From the NCBI RefSeq assembly GCF_001953055.1, contig NZ_CP019044.1, positions 992,001-1,056,000 of the forward strand: a stretch of DNA of 64,000 nt. The letters are read 5' to 3'. Position numbers and translations under genes: made by a program. Shown piece by piece: positions 26,229 through 33,865 of this stretch (its first letter is position 1; every line of letters starts with the position of its first letter). The notes beneath the pieces are model-generated. The model had not been told where the DNA came from. It made no database searches and worked only from the letters and a program-made list of their open reading frames with translations. Source of the stretch: Salaquimonas pukyongi (lineage in GTDB: Bacteria > Pseudomonadota > Alphaproteobacteria > Rhizobiales > Rhizobiaceae).

Positions 26229-26798
26229 TCACGCGTTGAGAATTTCCTCAACGATGTTTGCCGGATCGCGCACCACCATCGGCTTCAGCCGCTGGCTGGT
26301 GTGAATGAAGCCAGCTTCGGCCATGTGCGACAGGAGGTCGATCAGCGGATCCCAGAACCCCTCGATATTGGCAAAGACCACCGGATAGTCGTGCCTGCCA
26401 AGCTGCGCCCACGTCAGCATCTCGACCACTTCCTCCAGCGTTCCGATCCCGCCCGGCAGTGCCACAAAGGCCTGCGACAGTTCGAACATCCTGGTTTTGC
26501 GCTCGTGCATGTCGCGGGTAACAACCACTTCGCCCAGTTCGCCATCGTCATCATCACATCCCATGGTGCCGCGTTCCTTGGAGATCAGGAATTCGGGGAT
26601 GACACCGGTTACCTTCCCGCCATGCTCGATCACCGAGCGGGAGATTTCACCCATGATGCCCATTCCGCCACCGCCATAGACAAGGCAGATATCCCGCTCC
26701 GCCATGGTTCTGCCGAGAATTCGCGCTGCTTCCCGAAAGGCGGGATGATTGCCTGGCTGGGAGCCGCAATAAACACAAATGGAGGAGATTTCGGCCAT
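26229..26798 (-). CDS. LOG-family protein (TIGR00730)
   Basis: A 189-residue Rossmann-fold protein of the LOG family, whose best-studied members cleave cytokinin riboside monophosphates; many bacterial members are nucleotide 5'-monophosphate nucleosidases. The family motif PGGIGTLEEVVEML is clear, with the GGGGMGIMGE nucleotide loop and an acid-rich insert CDDDDGELGE near residue 105. The start at 26798 gives MAEISSICVYCGSQPG, the usual N-terminus; an ATG at 26819 adds seven residues. Confidence 0.9.
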   Translation of the reverse strand: MAEISSICVYCGSQPGNHPAFREAARILGRTMAERDICLVYGGGGMGIMGEISRSVIEHGGKVTGVIPEFLISKERGTMGCDDDDGELGEVVVTRDMHERKTRMFELSQAFVALPGGIGTLEEVVEMLTWAQLGRHDYPVVFANIEGFWDPLIDLLSHMAEAGFIHTSQRLKPMVVRDPANIVEEILNA

Positions 26799-26964
26799 GG
26801 TGCGATCCGTTGGTTGCAATCCTGCTGTAGCCCTGCTGGCGCAGAATTGAAACGCCTGACCTTAGGTGAATGGTGATTTTGTTCCGCCAATCAGATATAT
26901 CAGGGTGATGAACCGGAATTACCGCAGGGCGGGATGCGTCCCGCTGCAGGAGGCAGGGTAGGCA

Positions 26965-28431
26965 ATGGCGTTCACATTATTCGGAAAATCGGGTCTTGCA
27001 TCGCTCTTGACCACGGGAAAATCGGGCATTGCCGCAGCGCTTACGGTAAGTGCGGGCGCAGCAGTCGGTGCCGGTACGCTGATCAAGAATGATGCCGGCG
27101 AACCGTTGATCTCTTCTCTTTTGTCTTCTCCGCCCGCCGTCGAATCGGAAGCCGTACCCGAAAGTGGCGAATCATCAAAGGCACCGGCCACAGGCCAAAG
27201 CGAGCCGCAACAACTGGCGGCCCTGCCCGAGGATGGTGGGCAGGCTGAGGAAACAGTGGTGGCCGAGGACCCGCCGGGCACGCCGCGTTTTGACATTCTG
27301 CGGGTCGAACCCGACGGTTCCGTGGTGGTTGCGGGTTCTGCGATTGCAGACAGTGCAGTTGAAATTCTCTCCGGCAGCGATGTGGTGGGCAAAGGCAAGG
27401 CCGGGGCTTCCGGCGACTTTGCCATTGTGTTCGATGATCCGCTGCCGCCGGGCGACCACGAACTGGTAATCCGCGCCGTTCCCAAGGAAGGTGAGCCGGT
27501 GCTTTCAGCAGAAACCGGCATCGTATCCATACCCGAGCAGGGCGATGAGGCTGGCCAGGTGCTTGCCATGGTCTCCCGCGACGGGGCCGCATCCCGCATT
27601 CTCCAGGGCCCTGGCAGCAGTCAGCCGGCAGAGCCGGTGGCTGAAGCCGCCGCTGAGCCGGAAGCGCCGGTTGAAGAAGAAGTGGCCGAGGCTCCTGCCG
27701 AAGAAGAAATCGAACCGGCGGTTGCTGCCGCTGAACCCTCCGTGCCGGTCATGGTTCAGGCGGTCGATGTTGAAAAGGATCGTCTGTTCGTCGCCGGCAG
27801 GGGAGAACCCGGCGCGACGGTGCGCATCTATCTGGATGATGAATTCAAGGGTGAGGCCAAGGTGGCGCCCCAGGGGGCCTTTTTGATTGAACTGGCACAA
27901 AGCCTCGAGCCGGGCAGGCACCAGCTTCGCGCCGACATGATCGGAAGGGGTGGAAAAGACGTCGCCTCCCGAGCCCAGGTTTTCGTCGATCATGAGCCGG
28001 AAGAGCCCCGGCAGGTCGCCGAGGTGCCCGTGCAAGAGCCGCAGGCAGCTGAAAGCGATATCCCACAGGCAGAGACGCCATCGACCGCTGCTGCAGAGGC
28101 CGCAGCTTCTGATGGGGTACAGGAAACGGAAGCGATCACTCAGGCGGATACCGCCCCGGAAACCGAAACCGCCGTTGAAGCAGAACAGGCTGAAGTGGCG
28201 CAGGCAGAAGCGCAACCGGTCATTACCACCGGGCGATCGGTCATCATTCGCCGCGGCGACAATCTGTGGCACATTTCCCGGCGGATGCTGGGTGAAGGCA
28301 AGCGCTATACGCTCATTTTCGAAGCCAACAGCGACCAGATCCGCAATCCTGACCTGATTTTTCCCGGGCAGGTGTTTGAGGTTCCAGGCAATGAGGAAAC
28401 CGCCGGAACCGGCAGTTCCAGCTCGGGATAG
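26965..28431 (+). CDS. LysM-domain envelope protein with Ig-like repeats
   Basis: A 488-residue protein with a short N-terminal hydrophobic segment (about residues 20-40). Two related beta-rich domains follow: about 110-195, with VVVAGSAIADSAVEI, and about 260-350, with LFVAGRGEPGATVRIYLDD. They are separated by Ala/Glu/Pro-rich linkers. A C-terminal LysM domain follows (SVIIRRGDNLWHISRRMLGEG ... NPDLIFPGQVFEVPG, about 428-475). LysM binds peptidoglycan, so the protein probably bridges membrane and cell wall. The low-complexity linkers are typical of such periplasmic spacers. Its exact role is unknown. Confidence 0.85.
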   Translation: MAFTLFGKSGLASLLTTGKSGIAAALTVSAGAAVGAGTLIKNDAGEPLISSLLSSPPAVESEAVPESGESSKAPATGQSEPQQLAALPEDGGQAEETVVAEDPPGTPRFDILRVEPDGSVVVAGSAIADSAVEILSGSDVVGKGKAGASGDFAIVFDDPLPPGDHELVIRAVPKEGEPVLSAETGIVSIPEQGDEAGQVLAMVSRDGAASRILQGPGSSQPAEPVAEAAAEPEAPVEEEVAEAPAEEEIEPAVAAAEPSVPVMVQAVDVEKDRLFVAGRGEPGATVRIYLDDEFKGEAKVAPQGAFLIELAQSLEPGRHQLRADMIGRGGKDVASRAQVFVDHEPEEPRQVAEVPVQEPQAAESDIPQAETPSTAAAEAAASDGVQETEAITQADTAPETETAVEAEQAEVAQAEAQPVITTGRSVIIRRGDNLWHISRRMLGEGKRYTLIFEANSDQIRNPDLIFPGQVFEVPGNEETAGTGSSSSG

Positions 28432-28433
28432 AC

Positions 28434-28471
28434 AGCCGTCACGGCTGCACCGGCGTCACGGCTGCACCGGC
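28434..28471. repeat. Tandem 17-bp duplication with hairpin after the LysM gene
   Basis: GTCACGGCTGCACCGGC occurs twice in perfect tandem at 28438-28454 and 28455-28471. The first copy together with upstream bases forms AGCCGT-C-ACGGCT (28434-28446). It may serve as a transcription end hairpin, though there is no T run. Confidence 0.6.
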
Positions 28472-28489
28472 GCTGCTGGCAGATATCGT

Positions 28490-28518
28490 TTGACTATATC
28501 GGTAAAAACCGATTAAAA
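28490..28518 (+). promoter_or_regulatory. Promoter and ArsR-type operator
   Basis: TTGACT (28490-28495) and TTAAAA (28513-28518) are spaced by 17 bases and can serve as -35 and -10 boxes. The spacer contains a perfect palindrome ATCGGT-AAAA-ACCGAT at 28498-28513. This is where an ArsR repressor would block RNA polymerase. The arsR-type gene starts 32 bases after the -10 box. Promoter strength is uncertain. Confidence 0.65.
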
Positions 28519-28549
28519 GAGGTCAATCGCAACAACATTCGATGATGGC

Positions 28550-28930
28550 ATGGCGCGCCCCAAAAATTGCCGGCGGGCAGACCCGCAACATGTGATGGCG
28601 GAGGGATTCAAGGCTCTTTCCCATCCCTCACGGATCGAGATCATCCGCAAGCTTTCCACCCAGGACTATTGCTGCGCCGGGGATTTCTGCTGCTGCATGC
28701 CGATCGCCCAATCGACCGTTTCCCAGCATCTGGAAATGCTGAAGACGGCGGGAATTATCGAATGGAAGGCACAGGGAACCAAGTCCATCTATACCCTTAA
28801 CCGAAGCCGCCTGAATGAACTGGTCACCGCCCTGCAGCACCTTGCTGCAGATGAGCAGCCGGAAATTTCGGACCTCAACACCGTGGCCTCATCGGTGACG
28901 CCCGAAGGAACCGGGAAAGCCGGTTCATGA
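28550..28930 (+). CDS. ArsR/SmtB-family metal- or redox-responsive repressor
   Basis: A 126-residue winged-helix repressor. The recognition region is AQSTVSQHLEMLKTAGIIEWK. In the position of the classic ArsR metal motif (ELCVCDL) it has QDYCCAGDFCCCMP, five cysteines within twelve residues, which suggests thiolate metal binding or disulfide sensing. A palindrome lies in its promoter spacer. The stop overlaps the ABC transporter start by ATGA, so repressor and exporter form an operon. No good ribosome-binding site precedes the ATG, and translation may rely on a weak signal. Confidence 0.88.
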   Translation: MARPKNCRRADPQHVMAEGFKALSHPSRIEIIRKLSTQDYCCAGDFCCCMPIAQSTVSQHLEMLKTAGIIEWKAQGTKSIYTLNRSRLNELVTALQHLAADEQPEISDLNTVASSVTPEGTGKAGS

Positions 28931-30876
28931 ACGCTCCAGTACGTAACAAGCCCGCAAGCGGCGCCGAACCGGCCCGCCAGCAGCCGGTCGTCAGCGCCCA
29001 GAGTGGCGAGACCTTTTCGACCATCCGGAATTTGTGGCCCTATATGTGGCCGGCAGACCGGCCTGACCTGAAGCTGCGGGTTGCCGGTGCCATGGTGGTG
29101 CTCGTCATCGCCAAGATCATCACCGTGCTGGTGCCGTATTTCTACAAATGGGCGACCGATGCCCTGAATGCCGCTCCGCTGCCGGGCTGGCTGCCTGACT
29201 TTCTCATTGTGCCGGTCATGCTGGTCGTTGCCTACAATGCCGGGCGTGTTCTGATGGTCGGTTTCAACAATCTGCGCGATGCAGCCTTTGCCAGCGTCGG
29301 CCAGCACGCGGTTCGCCGCCTGGCGACGCTGGTATTCCGCCACATGCACGCATTGAGCCTGCGCTACCATCTGGCCCGCCGCACTGGCGGCCTGTCGCGG
29401 GTCATCGAACGCGGCACCAAGGGCATCGAATCGATTGTCCGCTTCACCATCCTCAATGGCGGGCCGACGATCATCGAGTTTGCCTTCATGGCAGCCGTGG
29501 TCTGGTATGAATTCGGACTGACCTACGTCTTGATCATTTCCGCCATGGTGTGGGCCTATGTGTGGTTCTCGATCCGCGCCAGCGACTGGCGAATCGCCAT
29601 CCGCAGAGACATGAACGACAACGATACCGATGCCAATTCCAAGGCCGTCGACTCGCTGCTGAATTTCGAAACCGTCAAATATTTCGGCAATGAGGAGATG
29701 GAGGCGCGCCGCTTTGATTCTTCCATGGCGCGTTACGAGAAGGCGGCCACAAGGGTATGGACATCGCTTGCCTGGCTCAATTTCGGCCAGGCGGTAATCC
29801 TGGGGCTGGGCATGGGCACCTGCATGGTGCTTTCGGCCCTGGCCGTGCAGCGCGGCGAGCAGACGCTGGGCGACTTCGTGCTGATCAATGCCCTCCTGAT
29901 GCAGCTTTCCATCCCGCTCAACTTCATCGGTTTTCTTTACCGCGAAATCCGCCAGGGCTTTGCCGATCTGGAGGCAATGTTCGAATTGCTGGGCGAGGAG
30001 CGCGAAATCGCAGATAAGGCCGATGCCGTGCCGCTGGAGGTGAAAAAGGGAAGCATCCGGTTCGATGCGGTGGATTTTCACTACGATGCCGAGCGGTCGA
30101 TATTGAAGAACGTTGACTTCGAAGTGCCTGCGGGAAAAACCGTGGCGATTGTGGGGCCATCGGGCGCCGGCAAGTCAACGATTTCCCGCCTGTTGTTCCG
30201 CTTCTACGATGTAACTGGCGGCGCGATCACCATTGACGGTCAGGACTTGCGCGACGTTACCCAATCAACCCTGCGCCAGGCCATCGGCATGGTGCCGCAG
30301 GATACCGTGCTGTTCAACGACACCATTGCCTACAACATCCGCTATGGCCGCATTGATGCCAGCGAGGCCGAAGTGCAGGAGGCCGCCGACATGGCCCAGA
30401 TCGGCGATTTCATCCGCAGCCTGCCGGAAGGGTTTGCAACCCAGGTGGGTGAGCGCGGGCTGAAGCTGTCCGGCGGTGAAAAGCAGCGCGTTGCGATTGC
30501 CCGCACACTTTTGAAGGCACCGCCCATCCTTATCCTTGATGAGGCTACTTCTGCGCTGGACACCCAGACCGAGCGGGAAATCCAGTCCGCCCTCGACATG
30601 GTGTCGCAAAACCGCACGACGCTGGTCATCGCCCACCGGCTTTCCACCGTCGTGTCCGCCGACGAGATCATCGTTCTGCGGGCCGGTGAAATCGCCGAAC
30701 GCGGAACCCACAAGGCACTGCTGCGCAAAAAGGGCCTGTATGCGGAAATGTGGAACCGCCAGCGCGAGGCCACCGAAGCCGAAGAGCGGCTGCGCAAGGC
30801 ACGCGAACAGGACCGCGAAGGCGTTATCGAGCGGGGCAGGGCGGCAGGAGAACAGGTGGCCCCGGCCAAATCCTGA
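28927..30876 (+). CDS. Atm1/HMT-type ABC exporter (fused permease-ATPase)
   Basis: A 649-residue half-transporter, expected to dimerise in the inner membrane. It has six membrane helices (about residues 50-340). The nucleotide-binding domain has Walker A GPSGAGKST, Q-loop MVPQDTVLFN, signature LSGGEKQR and Walker B ILILDEATSALD. The N-terminal region and the TLVFRHMHALSLRYHLARRTGGLSRVIERG loop match the Atm1/HMT1 group, which exports glutathione-linked compounds or metal-thiol complexes. Its coupling to a cysteine-rich ArsR repressor supports a role in metal or thiol stress. The C-terminal 40 residues are charged. Confidence 0.92.
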   Translation: MNAPVRNKPASGAEPARQQPVVSAQSGETFSTIRNLWPYMWPADRPDLKLRVAGAMVVLVIAKIITVLVPYFYKWATDALNAAPLPGWLPDFLIVPVMLVVAYNAGRVLMVGFNNLRDAAFASVGQHAVRRLATLVFRHMHALSLRYHLARRTGGLSRVIERGTKGIESIVRFTILNGGPTIIEFAFMAAVVWYEFGLTYVLIISAMVWAYVWFSIRASDWRIAIRRDMNDNDTDANSKAVDSLLNFETVKYFGNEEMEARRFDSSMARYEKAATRVWTSLAWLNFGQAVILGLGMGTCMVLSALAVQRGEQTLGDFVLINALLMQLSIPLNFIGFLYREIRQGFADLEAMFELLGEEREIADKADAVPLEVKKGSIRFDAVDFHYDAERSILKNVDFEVPAGKTVAIVGPSGAGKSTISRLLFRFYDVTGGAITIDGQDLRDVTQSTLRQAIGMVPQDTVLFNDTIAYNIRYGRIDASEAEVQEAADMAQIGDFIRSLPEGFATQVGERGLKLSGGEKQRVAIARTLLKAPPILILDEATSALDTQTEREIQSALDMVSQNRTTLVIAHRLSTVVSADEIIVLRAGEIAERGTHKALLRKKGLYAEMWNRQREATEAEERLRKAREQDREGVIERGRAAGEQVAPAKS

Positions 30877-30968
30877 CCTTTGATCCTGATCAAGGCGACC
30901 GCGCCGTTTCCTCCTATTGTTTTCATGCGGGAAGCGGGGCTGGGGAAGACAGGGAAAAGAGGAGAGCC

Positions 30969-31505
30969 ATGATGGCCGATTGCAGCATTTTGTGCGCCAT
31001 CAAGGCTGGGAGGCTCTTCTTGGCCCTGTCGCTTCTCGCAGCAGCGGCTGGCTTTGCCCATGCGCAAGCCGCCCAGCAGACCCGCATTGCACAACCGGCC
31101 GCCGCAGAAAATCGGCGGGCGGTCGTCCAAATATCCTCGCACTACTATACGCCCCGCCGGGGCACGGAAGAGCGCCGGGCCATCATGGATGCAGCCCGCG
31201 TTCCGGTTTCTGCTGCAATCGGAAAAACCGTAATCTTCACGGTATCGGTTCTGCGCAGCGATGGAGACTGGGCCTATCTGCAGGCCGAGCCCCGAAATCC
31301 CGATGGCAGCGCCCTCGACTGGAGCGCGACCCGATTTGCCGACGACTGGGCCATGGATGCGATGAGCGATGTCATCATGGTGCTGTTGCGCCGTTCAGGC
31401 GGCGGGTATCAGGTGGTCGATTATGTGGTCGGCCCCACCGATGTGCACTGGTATGGCTGGCTCGGCCAGTACGGCCTGCCCGAAGCGCTGTTTCACGGCG
31501 GATAG
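30969..31505 (+). CDS. Exported protein of unknown function
   Basis: A 178-residue protein with a signal peptide (KAGRLFLALSLLAAAAGFAHAQ, likely cleaved after AHA). The mature part has TVIFTVSVLRSDGDWAYLQAEPRNPDG and VIMVLLRRSGGGYQVVDYVVGPTD, which resembles small periplasmic beta-rich domains. I do not recognise a named family with certainty. Two ATGs in tandem (30969 and 30972) follow GGAGAG, a plausible ribosome-binding site. It lies about 90 bases after the ABC transporter and may be in the same transcript. Confidence 0.72.
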   Translation: MMADCSILCAIKAGRLFLALSLLAAAAGFAHAQAAQQTRIAQPAAAENRRAVVQISSHYYTPRRGTEERRAIMDAARVPVSAAIGKTVIFTVSVLRSDGDWAYLQAEPRNPDGSALDWSATRFADDWAMDAMSDVIMVLLRRSGGGYQVVDYVVGPTDVHWYGWLGQYGLPEALFHGG

Positions 31506-31554
31506 AACGGCGTTTGAGAACCGCACCGCCCCCGGCCGCAGTTCATGACCCGGG

Positions 31555-32031
31555 TCAGTCCTCCAGACTTGCGGCTGCCTTTTCATCGACCAGCAATCGC
31601 TCTTTGTCTTTGCGGGTTAAAAACTCGCTGGCGATCCTGCCGTCCGTGTCATCGGTCAGCACGTCGCGCGCTTTTGAAAAGATGTCGTTTTCCTCTTCTT
31701 CCATGTGATGCTCGTATTCATGCTTGAGCGTTTTAAAGCGCGTCAGCCAGCCCGGGCTCGACATGTCCATTTCGTTGAGCTCTTCCATGATATCGTCGAT
31801 CTGCTGATGTTCGTGCACGCTGTGGCGGGCATCATCCTGGCCATGGGCCTTTTCCATCAGCTTTGAATAGAACGCCTCTTCCTCGGCGGCGGCATGGGAT
31901 TTCACATCGTAATAAAATTCATCCCAGGCCTCACTTCTTTTGGCGCTGTCGCCCTGGGTGTCGGCGAGGGTTTCCAGCAGGGTGCGATGATGGTCATGGT
32001 CCTTGCGGATTGCTTCGTAGATCGTTGGCAT
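31555..32031 (-). CDS. Hemerythrin-domain protein
   Basis: A 158-residue four-helix protein with the non-haem di-iron ligand pattern of bacterial hemerythrins: IRKDHDHHRTLL, KSHAAAEEEAFY, VHEHQQIDDIMEEL and LKHEYEHHMEEEE. Such proteins bind oxygen or nitric oxide, or act in iron and oxidative-stress responses. The start at 32031 gives the standard MPTIYEAIRKDH opening. It is transcribed opposite to its neighbours as a single gene. The gap to psd (175 bp) has no clear structure. Confidence 0.92.
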   Translation of the reverse strand: MPTIYEAIRKDHDHHRTLLETLADTQGDSAKRSEAWDEFYYDVKSHAAAEEEAFYSKLMEKAHGQDDARHSVHEHQQIDDIMEELNEMDMSSPGWLTRFKTLKHEYEHHMEEEENDIFSKARDVLTDDTDGRIASEFLTRKDKERLLVDEKAAASLED

Positions 32032-32205
32032 GGTGAATTCCTTTCCCGGGATTGAAAAGCTGGAAGGTGAGGATATGCGCTTGCGCGTCCTCCGCTCTGC
32101 CAACACCAAACGTCCGGAAAGGGGGTGGGGTTCCGCTTTTTCTTGCGCCGCCATCCCCTTGGCGGCTATGACAGCGTGTCTGTTCTCAATGATGGCGGTT
32201 TTTGA

Positions 32206-32904
32206 ATGTCGGTTTCCGGTTCGATTAAAAATGCCCTGGTTCCCATCCATCCCGAGGGATACAAGTTCATCGCCATCTTTTTTGTGGCGTCGCTGTTGCT
32301 CGGCTGGCTGTGGGATCCGCTGTTCTGGATCGGCATGCTGCTGACGGCCTGGTGCGCCTGGTTCTTCCGTGATCCGCCCCGTGTAACACCGGTCAATGAC
32401 GACTTCATCATCAGCCCTGCCGATGGCCGCATTTCCCATGTGGCAACGGTCGTCCCCCCCGCCGAACTGGAACTTGGCAACGCGCCGATGCTGCGCATCT
32501 CGGTCTTCATGAATGTCTTCAACTGCCACATCAATCGCGCGCCGGTGCGCGGGAAAATCTCCCGTATCGTCTACCGCAAGGGAGAGTTCCTCAACGCTGA
32601 GCTCGACAAGGCATCTGAAGACAATGAGCGCAATTCGCTGGTGATCGCATCGGCCAATGGCGATGTCGGCGTGGTGCAAATTGCCGGCCTGGTCGCCCGC
32701 CGCATCCTGTGCTGGGCAAATGCCGGCGAGGAAATCGGCACCGGCGAACGTTTCGGCCTGATCCGTTTCGGTTCGAGGCTGGATGTGTATTGCCCCAGGG
32801 GTTCAACGGCTGCGGTCGCCCTTGGCCAGACGGCGATTGGCGGGGAGACCATTCTTGCCCGTTTCGATGAAGACTCGGTCACCCCGCTCGTGCGAAAGAG
32901 CTGA
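32206..32904 (+). CDS. psd: Phosphatidylserine decarboxylase proenzyme
   Basis: Makes phosphatidylethanolamine from phosphatidylserine at the inner membrane. The 232-residue proenzyme has two N-terminal membrane segments, the SPADGRI segment at about 70-76, [16 protein letters not shown] at about 101-116, and the self-cleavage site FGS with Gly189-Ser190, where Ser190 becomes the pyruvoyl cofactor. This short form is the alphaproteobacterial type. pssA follows after 3 bases, an operon that supplies the enzyme's substrate. Confidence 0.95.
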   Translation: MSVSGSIKNALVPIHPEGYKFIAIFFVASLLLGWLWDPLFWIGMLLTAWCAWFFRDPPRVTPVNDDFIISPADGRISHVATVVPPAELELGNAPMLRISVFMNVFNCHINRAPVRGKISRIVYRKGEFLNAELDKASEDNERNSLVIASANGDVGVVQIAGLVARRILCWANAGEEIGTGERFGLIRFGSRLDVYCPRGSTAAVALGQTAIGGETILARFDEDSVTPLVRKS

Positions 32905-32907
32905 GCT

Positions 32908-33846
32908 GTGGCCGCCCCCTTTCCTCCGTTCGACCCGGACGATGGTGTTACAAAAGGCCGCAAACCGGCAAATGCCACCAGGCTGCGCGACATTCCGCTC
33001 AGAACGCTGTTTCCCAATATCCTGACCTTGCTGGCCATCTGTTCAGGACTGACGGCCATCCGTTTTGCCATTGAAGGCCGCATTCAACTGGCGCTCGGGG
33101 CCATTATTCTGGCTGCCATTCTTGACGGCATCGATGGCCGGGTGGCGCGCTTTCTGAAATCCACCACGCGTTTTGGTGCGCAGATGGACAGCCTTGCCGA
33201 TTTCGTCAATTTTGGCGTTGCGCCTGCCATGGTGCTGTATTTCACCCTGCTCGACGAACTGCGTCCCTTCGGTTGGATTGCGGCGCTGGTCTACGCCATG
33301 TGTGCCTGCCTGCGACTTGCCCGTTTCAATGTGCAGCTCGACACCCCGAACCGGCCCGATTTCCATCAGGACTTCTTTGTCGGGGTTCCGGCGCCCGCCG
33401 GTGCCATGGTGGTATTGTTGCCCATCTACCTGCTGCTGCTGGGGCTGCGCGAATCCCTGTTTCTCGACATTCTGGTGAGCGGCTATGTCATGGCCGTCGG
33501 CCTGCTGATGGTTTCAAGCCTGCCGACCTATTCCGGCAAGACGCTGGGCAAGCGGATCCCGCGTTCCATCGCCATGCCGATGATCCTTGCCGCTGTGGTA
33601 TTCGTTGCCCTGCTGCTCAGCTATCCGTGGCTGGTTCTGGCGCTATGCGCTGCCGCCTATCTCGCGGCGCTGCCTTTTTTCCGCAACTATTACTACAAGC
33701 TGGAAGCGGCCCATCGCCGCGACCAGGACGTCGCACGGCGAAAGCGCAGCGAAAGCCGCGCCAAGGCATCGGCCAGCGCTGCATCCAAAAAGAAAGGCGC
33801 TTCAGCGTCTGCAGCTTCAAAGCCCGGCAGAAAGACCACCAGGTAA
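32908..33846 (+). CDS. pssA: CDP-diacylglycerol-serine O-phosphatidyltransferase
   Basis: Integral-membrane enzyme that makes phosphatidylserine. The CDP-alcohol phosphotransferase motif is visible as LDGIDGRVARFLKSTTRFG followed by AQMDSLADFVNFG, containing the four catalytic aspartates. There are about eight membrane helices. The C-terminal 50 residues are very rich in Lys, Arg, Ala and Ser, a soluble basic tail. The start is the GTG at 32908, three bases after the psd stop, so the pair is translationally coupled. Confidence 0.94.
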   Translation: MAAPFPPFDPDDGVTKGRKPANATRLRDIPLRTLFPNILTLLAICSGLTAIRFAIEGRIQLALGAIILAAILDGIDGRVARFLKSTTRFGAQMDSLADFVNFGVAPAMVLYFTLLDELRPFGWIAALVYAMCACLRLARFNVQLDTPNRPDFHQDFFVGVPAPAGAMVVLLPIYLLLLGLRESLFLDILVSGYVMAVGLLMVSSLPTYSGKTLGKRIPRSIAMPMILAAVVFVALLLSYPWLVLALCAAAYLAALPFFRNYYYKLEAAHRRDQDVARRKRSESRAKASASAASKKKGASASAASKPGRKTTR

Positions 33847-33865
33847 ACCGGCTTTCGGCGGGGCT

